Assembly (NCBI GenBank): GCA_027622655.1
Contig: JAQBYI010000039.1
Coordinates: forward strand, 1 to 32,701
Length of the DNA: 32,701 nucleotides
Direction: 5' to 3'
Origin: Gemmatimonadota bacterium
Lineage (GTDB): Bacteria; Gemmatimonadota; Gemmatimonadetes; Gemmatimonadales; Gemmatimonadaceae
Positions 32,659 to 32,701 of this stretch are shown in pieces; positions within the stretch are counted from its first letter, which is position 1; every line of letters begins with the position of its first letter. A program made the translations under genes and the position numbers. The notes under the pieces are model-generated. The model was not told the DNA's origin. It worked only from the letters and a program-made list of their open reading frames with translations, and ran no database searches.

Positions 32659-32701
32659 CTCCTACGCGCTCCATTCTTTGGAGCAAGGAGGAGTACATGA
32701 C
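32635..32701 (+). mobile_element. Probable left end of an insertion sequence interrupting pilT (extends beyond the window)
   Basis: From 32635 the sequence begins TGTTCTGCCTCAGTTG, where the pilT similarity ends abruptly. It contains a perfect hairpin (GCTCCA at 32668-32673 with TGGAGC at 32679-32684), then a strong ribosome-binding site AAGGAGG at 32685-32691, and an ATG at 32697 that would start a new gene just off the edge. A leader of about 60 bases before a well-primed start is typical of a transposase gene near its element end. The family cannot be told from this fragment. Confidence 0.55.

Noticed and set aside
1-32701. CRISPR arrays, tRNA and rRNA genes
   Set aside because: No spaced direct repeats of CRISPR type were seen and no tRNA cloverleaf or rRNA-like sequence was recognised by eye; a covariance-model scan was not possible.

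Overview
The window is high-GC bacterial chromosome. It reads best as a member of the Gemmatimonadota or a similar environmental Gram-negative lineage. The basis is overall gene content: an LPS-type glycosyltransferase, tandem PrsA/SurA-like foldases, BatA/DUF58 genes, a PilT-type ATPase and a CheD-containing chemosensory cluster. Taxonomy is inference; no rRNA or marker phylogeny was possible. Coding density is high apart from an insertion-sequence block in the first third.

Positions 1-6442 (minus strand) hold a chemosensory cluster in the order cheY, cheA, TPR protein, cheR, cheD, cheB, cheW, with cheW running off the left edge. Most genes overlap by a few bases. The cheA/TPR boundary looks damaged: CheA loses the second half of its CheW-like domain, and the next gene loses the first part of a DUF4388-like domain, with the remnant continuing in another frame. 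Positions 6462-9908 hold two insertion sequences back to back. One is an IS1182-like element with 15-bp inverted repeats, a 7-bp target duplication and a frameshifted transposase. The other is an IS110-family element with a 13-bp inverted repeat and about 350 bp of non-coding DNA behind its transposase. They lie between cheY and ftsX, and a start codon coupled to the ftsX stop (TGATG) opens a reading frame that is cut after about 17 codons.

Positions 9959-19418 (minus strand) run, in transcription order, lepA, a family-9 glycosyltransferase, a tightly coupled five-gene block, a trans-sulfuration enzyme, ftsE and ftsX. The five-gene block is ROK sugar kinase, PfkB-like kinase, STAS-HATPase fusion, STAS-like/winged-helix protein and a 102-residue unknown. 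All four of its junctions are 4-bp GTGA or ATGA overlaps. It is the most interesting candidate for an undescribed regulatory system, because two carbohydrate kinases are coupled to an anti-sigma-kinase-like ATPase and a STAS partner.

Positions 19526-29458 (plus strand) carry a DUF58 protein, a BatA-like VWA membrane protein, mfd, a PrsA-like lipoprotein foldase, a SurA-like foldase and pdxA. Positions 29521-31873 carry a CNNM/CorC-type CBS membrane protein (minus) and a cation-diffusion-facilitator transporter (plus) whose 5' ends overlap. The window ends in a pilT-like gene cut by what looks like the left end of another mobile element.

Taken together, lesions in cheA, beside cheY and in pilT suggest that the chemotaxis and twitching machinery is decaying in this strain, unless the joints are assembly errors. 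A palindromic intergenic repeat (two copies) and short in-frame tandem repeats in several genes are further structural features.
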